A DNA stretch of 64,000 nucleotides from MedAcidi-G1 sp002294285 (GTDB lineage: Bacteria; Actinomycetota; Acidimicrobiia; Acidimicrobiales; MedAcidi-G1): the NCBI GenBank assembly GCA_963999645.1, contig CAXEUY010000003.1, positions 75,183 through 139,182 on the forward strand, written 5' to 3'. The notes under the pieces were generated by a model, which was not told where the DNA came from, searched no databases, and saw nothing but the letters and a program-made list of their open reading frames with translations. Shown here one piece after another: positions 62,236 through 64,000 of this stretch. Within the stretch, counting starts at the first letter, position 1; the number at the start of each line of letters is the position of its first letter. The translations under genes were made by a program, and so were the position numbers.

Positions 62236-64000
62236 CTTCTGATTTGGTTTTTTTACCTGTTCCACCAGGCCCTTTGGCGTACATCCGCCACCTTTCGATT
62301 TCTTCTGCTCTATCTAGGTCTATGGTGTCTGTGAAAGTTTCATCGTCGTATTCGCCCACGATCAACCATTTGTTGTCTTTAAATCCCTGAAGTATGTAGC
62401 TGGTTACTTTTCCGCCTTTTTCAGGTTCACTCCAAGTGATGACTGTTCCAGTCTCGTCTTCTTCCCAACCTATTTTTTTGAATACCTCGAAGTCTTCTGG
62501 CATTCCCGGTGGGCGGCGTCCGAACAAACCGAGTATCAGCATTCCCAGAGCTGTTCCTGCTAGAAGGCCCAGCCACCATTTACGTGAAAGATAAAGACCA
62601 GCGGCTGCGAGGAGGCCTGCTCCAGTAGCGATCAGACCCGCAGGAACCCCATCGTCAGAGTCGCTTGTTCCAGATTCTTCTAATGCCTGTTCTGTCACTA
62701 TTTCTACTGATCCGACAGACAGAGTCGCAGTGTCACTTTCAGGTGGCACCACAGTCAACTGGACCACAAGAGTGGTTGTTGTAGCAGGCATTGTGGTTGT
62801 TGGTGCGATTGTGGTCGTCGCTGTGGTTGTTGTAGCAGGCGTGGTGGTTGTGGGCGCTGCTGTGGTCGTTGTTGTTGTGGGTGCGACTGTGGTTGTTGTT
62901 GATGTGCTCGTGGTTGTGGGTGCGACTGTGCTCGTGGTGGTTGTTGTGCTCGTGGTTGTTGTGCTCGTGGTTGTTGTGGTTGTGGTTGGTGTGGGAACAA
63001 TTACGCCGTTAAGAACGTTTATTGTCGCAACGTTGGAAGCTATTGCGGAACCGTTGTTGTACACGGCGAGGATTCTAAACGAATGACTACCGTCAGCTAA
63101 ACCGGTTGCGATGTGGTCGAGTGTGGCACCAGAGAAAGTGTTCACGTTGCTGAAAGAACCTGAAGTCGGATCCCTGTGAGCTAACGAAAACGAAGCGACG
63201 TTACTCGGATCTGAAGCAGCCCAGTTAAGAATACCGGTGTCACCTGTGGGAGCTGCTGAAAGACTCACCGTGCCTGCAGGCGGAGCTGTCGTTGTTGATG
63301 ACGTCGGTATTGTTGTTGCAGGCGGGGTGGTGGTGGTCACAGCAACATCGTCGTCGGTTGTAGTCACTGTCACAATCTGATCTGCCACGGGATCAAAATT
63401 GTCCGCGGAACTGGCATCAACAACTGAGAAAGTAACTGCAGTAGTCTGATCACCATCCACTGTGGTTTCATCAACCCCTGTCACTATTACATCTTGCGGC
63501 GCATCCCAGTTCGAGTTGGTGAACGTCACCTGAGCGCTACCGACTGTCACCTCGCCTAAATCAGGAGAAGTGACTGATATAACCACATCAGATGTGGGTT
63601 GTGAATCCAACACGACTGTGATCGTTGCTGTAGTTCCCGCTTCAGAAACTGTCGCTGTTGCACTCGAAATTGTAAAACCTGGTCCATCGTCATCAACTGT
63701 TGTAACAGAAACCGTTTGGTTGGCAAGAGCGTCATACGAATTGTCGGCAGTTGAACCTGCATTCACAGCCAATGTGACCGTGGAAGACTGGTCACCATCA
63801 TCGAGGTTGTCATCAACACCCGTGACAGTCACAGTCTGAGGAGAGTCCCAATCACCAGCAGTGAATGTAAGCGTTGACTTATCCACCGTAGCCTCACCGG
63901 TATCACTAGCAGACAGATCAATCACCACATTCCCAGAAGGTTGGGAATCTAAAACAACAGTGAAAGTCCCCGTTGTACCCGCCTCAGAAACAGTTGCGGT
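62222..64000 (-). CDS. Giant surface protein, tandem copy 2 (5' part outside window)
   Basis: 593 codons in frame to the window edge. The visible part contains two Calx-beta-like domains (the first cut by the edge), an Fn3-like domain, the Thr-rich linker (TTTSTTTTVAPTTTT type) and two membrane segments (GVPAGLIATGAGLLAAAGLYL and LGLLAGTALGMLILGLF), all the same as in copy 1. The last 85 or so residues differ: it reads FEVFKKIGWEEDETGTVITW against FEVSKKLGWEEDETTATIVW in copy 1, and ends TKSEDGLE. Its stop overlaps the copy 1 start by 14 nt, so the two may be one transcript. The N-terminus is not visible. Confidence 0.87.
   Translation of the reverse strand, partial: TATVSEAGTTGTFTVVLDSQPSGNVVIDLSASDTGEATVDKSTLTFTAGDWDSPQTVTVTGVDDNLDDGDQSSTVTLAVNAGSTADNSYDALANQTVSVTTVDDDGPGFTISSATATVSEAGTTATITVVLDSQPTSDVVISVTSPDLGEVTVGSAQVTFTNSNWDAPQDVIVTGVDETTVDGDQTTAVTFSVVDASSADNFDPVADQIVTVTTTDDDVAVTTTTPPATTIPTSSTTTAPPAGTVSLSAAPTGDTGILNWAASDPSNVASFSLAHRDPTSGSFSNVNTFSGATLDHIATGLADGSHSFRILAVYNNGSAIASNVATINVLNGVIVPTPTTTTTTTSTTTTSTTTTTSTVAPTTTSTSTTTTVAPTTTTTTAAPTTTTPATTTTATTTIAPTTTMPATTTTLVVQLTVVPPESDTATLSVGSVEIVTEQALEESGTSDSDDGVPAGLIATGAGLLAAAGLYLSRKWWLGLLAGTALGMLILGLFGRRPPGMPEDFEVFKKIGWEEDETGTVITWSEPEKGGKVTSYILQGFKDNKWLIVGEYDDETFTDTIDLDRAEEIERWRMYAKGPGGTGKKTKSEDGLE
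62482..64000 (-). repeat. 1519-bp direct repeat, copy 2 (runs to window edge)
   Basis: Counterpart of 58551-60069. The gene-to-gene spacing (stop to stop) is 3928 bp, close to the length of one gene, so the whole gene was probably duplicated head to tail, with one codon of length difference in the tails. Confidence 0.9.

Overview
The window reads as chromosomal DNA of a free-living, probably marine actinobacterium close to the Acidimicrobiia. Evidence: mycothiol enzymes (a mycothiol-dependent formaldehyde dehydrogenase and MshC), HemQ-type heme synthesis, PAC2, DUF3499 and PGPGW family proteins, and surface proteins with long Thr/Pro/Ala linkers. The left part is AT-rich; sampled stretches beyond about 44 kb are clearly richer in G+C. 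Genes are tightly packed with many start/stop overlaps, and no gene-free gap exceeds 300 bases. I saw no IS element, phage gene, rRNA or CRISPR array.

Region 1 (1-7.5 kb) is the metabolic highlight. A minus-strand run encodes gamma-butyrobetaine/carnitine breakdown (BKACE-type cleavage enzyme, carnitine dehydrogenase, gamma-butyrobetaine dioxygenase), followed by an NAD-type formate dehydrogenase (catalytic FdhA and a fused NuoE/NuoF-like subunit that runs off the left edge). fdhA has an in-frame UGA exactly at the selenocysteine position, followed by a SECIS-like hairpin, so it is read here as one selenoprotein gene. fdhD is divergent. The mycothiol-dependent formaldehyde dehydrogenase at 15 kb and mshC at 48 kb fit a route formaldehyde to formate to CO2.

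Region 2 (7.5-24.3 kb): hemQ, an amt-glnD pair without glnK between them, a PGPGW gene flanked by 109-bp direct repeats that carry a truncated copy of the adjacent Nudix gene start, PAC2, GNAT, mscR, a four-gene oxidoreductase cluster of unknown pathway, an orphan type-1 substrate-binding lipoprotein, and a B12-dependent acyl-CoA mutase (two subunits) with its MeaB chaperone.

Region 3 (24.3-49.8 kb): a small glycan/glycolipid cluster, dtd, a hemE-hemY-lnt run (Lnt with Ser in place of the catalytic Cys), patatin, a HelD-type helicase, an MBL hydrolase, a MacB/FtsX-type ABC exporter, a 59-residue zinc-ribbon gene, cyclophilin, MFS, HAD, DUF3499, acyl-CoA dehydrogenase, tandem cysS and mshC, an alpha/beta hydrolase and tRNA-Arg(CCT).

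Region 4 (49.9-64 kb) is a surface-protein locus. It holds four giant secreted or membrane-anchored proteins built from SBBP propeller repeats, Calx-beta-like domains, low-complexity linkers and, in one case, about 1000 residues of pentapeptide repeat. The last two are a tandem pair that share a 1.5-kb block with no difference seen by eye, but have diverged C-terminal tails.
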